From assembly GCA_964351745.1 (NCBI GenBank), contig CAYGPI010000071.1, positions 1 to 13,239 of the forward strand: a DNA stretch of 13,239 nucleotides, read 5' to 3'. A program made the position numbers and the translations under genes. Under the pieces are notes generated by a model. It was not told the DNA's origin and ran no database searches. It saw only the letters and a list, made by a program, of their open reading frames with translations. This DNA is from CAYNJF01 sp964351745. GTDB taxonomy: Bacteria > Pseudomonadota > Gammaproteobacteria > Berkiellales > Berkiellaceae. Positions 12,432 to 13,239 of this stretch are shown here, piece by piece (positions within the stretch are counted from its first letter, which is position 1; every line of letters begins with the position of its first letter).

Positions 12432-13239
12432 TTGAACGACATGGCTAAAAATTTAATTTTATGGCTGGTTATTGCTGTAATATTAATATCCGTTTTCTCA
12501 AACTTTGGTGTGAAACAAGCTCATGTTTCGAACATACCATATTCACAATTTTTAGAATATGTTCGAAATGACAAAATAAAAGAAGTTTTAGTAGATGATA
12601 ATCAGGTAAAGGGCTCAACAAGGGATGAACGTCAGTTCGTTAGCTTTGTTCCTCAGTCTGTTGATCCGTATCTTGTTGCTGAGTTAGCGCAAAAAGATAA
12701 CGTACTTATTCATGGCAAGGCCCGTGAACAGCAAAGTTTGCTGATGAACATATTTATTAGTTGGTTCCCAATTTTACTATTCATTGGTGTTTGGATGTAT
12801 TTTATGCGCCAGATGCAAGGGGGCGGTGGTCGCGGTGGTGCCATGAGTTTTGGGAAGTCTCGAGCTCGAATGCTTAGCGAAGACCAAGTTAAGGTTACTT
12901 TTGCAGATGTTGCTGGTGTTGAAGAAGCAAAGGAAGAAGTTCAGGAATTGGTAGAGTTTCTACGTGATCCTGAAAAATTCGAAAAGCTGGGTGGTAAAAT
13001 TCCTAAAGGGATATTAATGGTTGGCCAGCCAGGTACAGGTAAAACCCTTCTGGCAAAAGCGATTGCTGGAGAGGCCAAAGTTCCATTCTTCACGATTTCT
13101 GGATCTGACTTTGTTGAAATGTTTGTTGGTGTTGGTGCTTCAAGGGTCCGTGATATGTTTGAGCAAGCCAAAAAGCATGCTCCATGCATTATCTTTATTG
13201 ATGAAATTGATGCGGTTGGTCGCCATCGTGGCGCTGGTC
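12432..13239 (+). CDS. ftsH: ATP-dependent zinc metalloprotease FtsH, 3' end missing
   Basis: Inner-membrane AAA+ protease that degrades misfolded membrane proteins and regulators such as sigma-32 and LpxC in E. coli. About 269 of the usual ~645 residues are present. Counting from the ATG at 12441, TM1 is at about 4-22 (LILWLVIAVILISVFSNF), a periplasmic domain follows, and TM2 is at about 103-122 (FISWFPILLFIGVWMYFM). Then come RQMQGGGG, Walker A GQPGTGKT (195-202), Walker B IIFIDEID (250-257), and the start of the next conserved stretch at GRHRGAG, where the window ends. The protease domain with HExxH is not covered. Walker A has Gln where most FtsH have Pro. I place the start at TTG 12432 (then NDMAKN) because AGAGAGG ends 8 bases before it; ATG 12441 is the alternative. 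Confidence 0.95.
   Translation, partial: MNDMAKNLILWLVIAVILISVFSNFGVKQAHVSNIPYSQFLEYVRNDKIKEVLVDDNQVKGSTRDERQFVSFVPQSVDPYLVAELAQKDNVLIHGKAREQQSLLMNIFISWFPILLFIGVWMYFMRQMQGGGGRGGAMSFGKSRARMLSEDQVKVTFADVAGVEEAKEEVQELVEFLRDPEKFEKLGGKIPKGILMVGQPGTGKTLLAKAIAGEAKVPFFTISGSDFVEMFVGVGASRVRDMFEQAKKHAPCIIFIDEIDAVGRHRGAG

Noticed and set aside
1..13239. CRISPR array, insertion sequence, prophage or integration site
   Set aside because: No spaced direct-repeat array, transposase, integrase, terminal inverted repeats or tRNA-linked attachment site was seen.

Overview
The window is a stretch of bacterial chromosome, most likely from a gammaproteobacterium. The gene order dnaK, dnaJ, dapB, carA, carB, greA, yhbY, rlmE, ftsH is the housekeeping block known from Pseudomonas and many other gammaproteobacteria, and the proteins read closely like their E. 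coli counterparts. By eye the composition is AT-leaning. Two unrecognised genes with membrane segments and polar, effector-like C-termini sit inside this block. Together these suggest a host-associated lineage such as the Legionellales/Coxiellaceae, but that placement is an inference. The sequence is draft quality: a run of ten N lies at 11171-11180.

Layout. Bases 2-1474 hold dnaK without its first ~145 codons, then a strong stem-loop, dnaJ (1575-2693) and dapB (2727-3524), all on the plus strand and probably one transcription unit. Bases 3546-6187 are the unusual part. They hold an orphan gene on the minus strand (3600-4430) and an orphan gene on the plus strand (4647-6074), divergently transcribed from a 216-base region with a good minus-strand promoter. 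They are flanked by terminator-like hairpins at 3546-3584 and 6155-6187. They interrupt the usual dapB-carA junction.

The pyrimidine/arginine operon follows: carA (TTG start, 6212-7396), carB (7401-10619) and greA (10616-11092, overlapping carB by ATGA), closed by a terminator at 11103-11145. A terminator-like hairpin with nine T lies between a plausible carA promoter and the carA start, so it could act as an attenuator.

The last part has yhbY on the minus strand, with a long Lys/Ala tail broken by the N gap. It is divergent from rlmE (11634-12251). ftsH follows after a 180-base leader rich in stem-loops and runs off the window end inside its AAA+ domain.

Functionally the window combines protein quality control (DnaK, DnaJ, FtsH), lysine/diaminopimelate synthesis (DapB), carbamoyl phosphate synthesis (CarAB), transcript elongation (GreA) and ribosome maturation (YhbY, RlmE). 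The two orphan proteins are the only candidates for novel biology at gene level. I see no tRNA, rRNA, CRISPR array or insertion sequence. No gene-free stretch reaches 300 bases.
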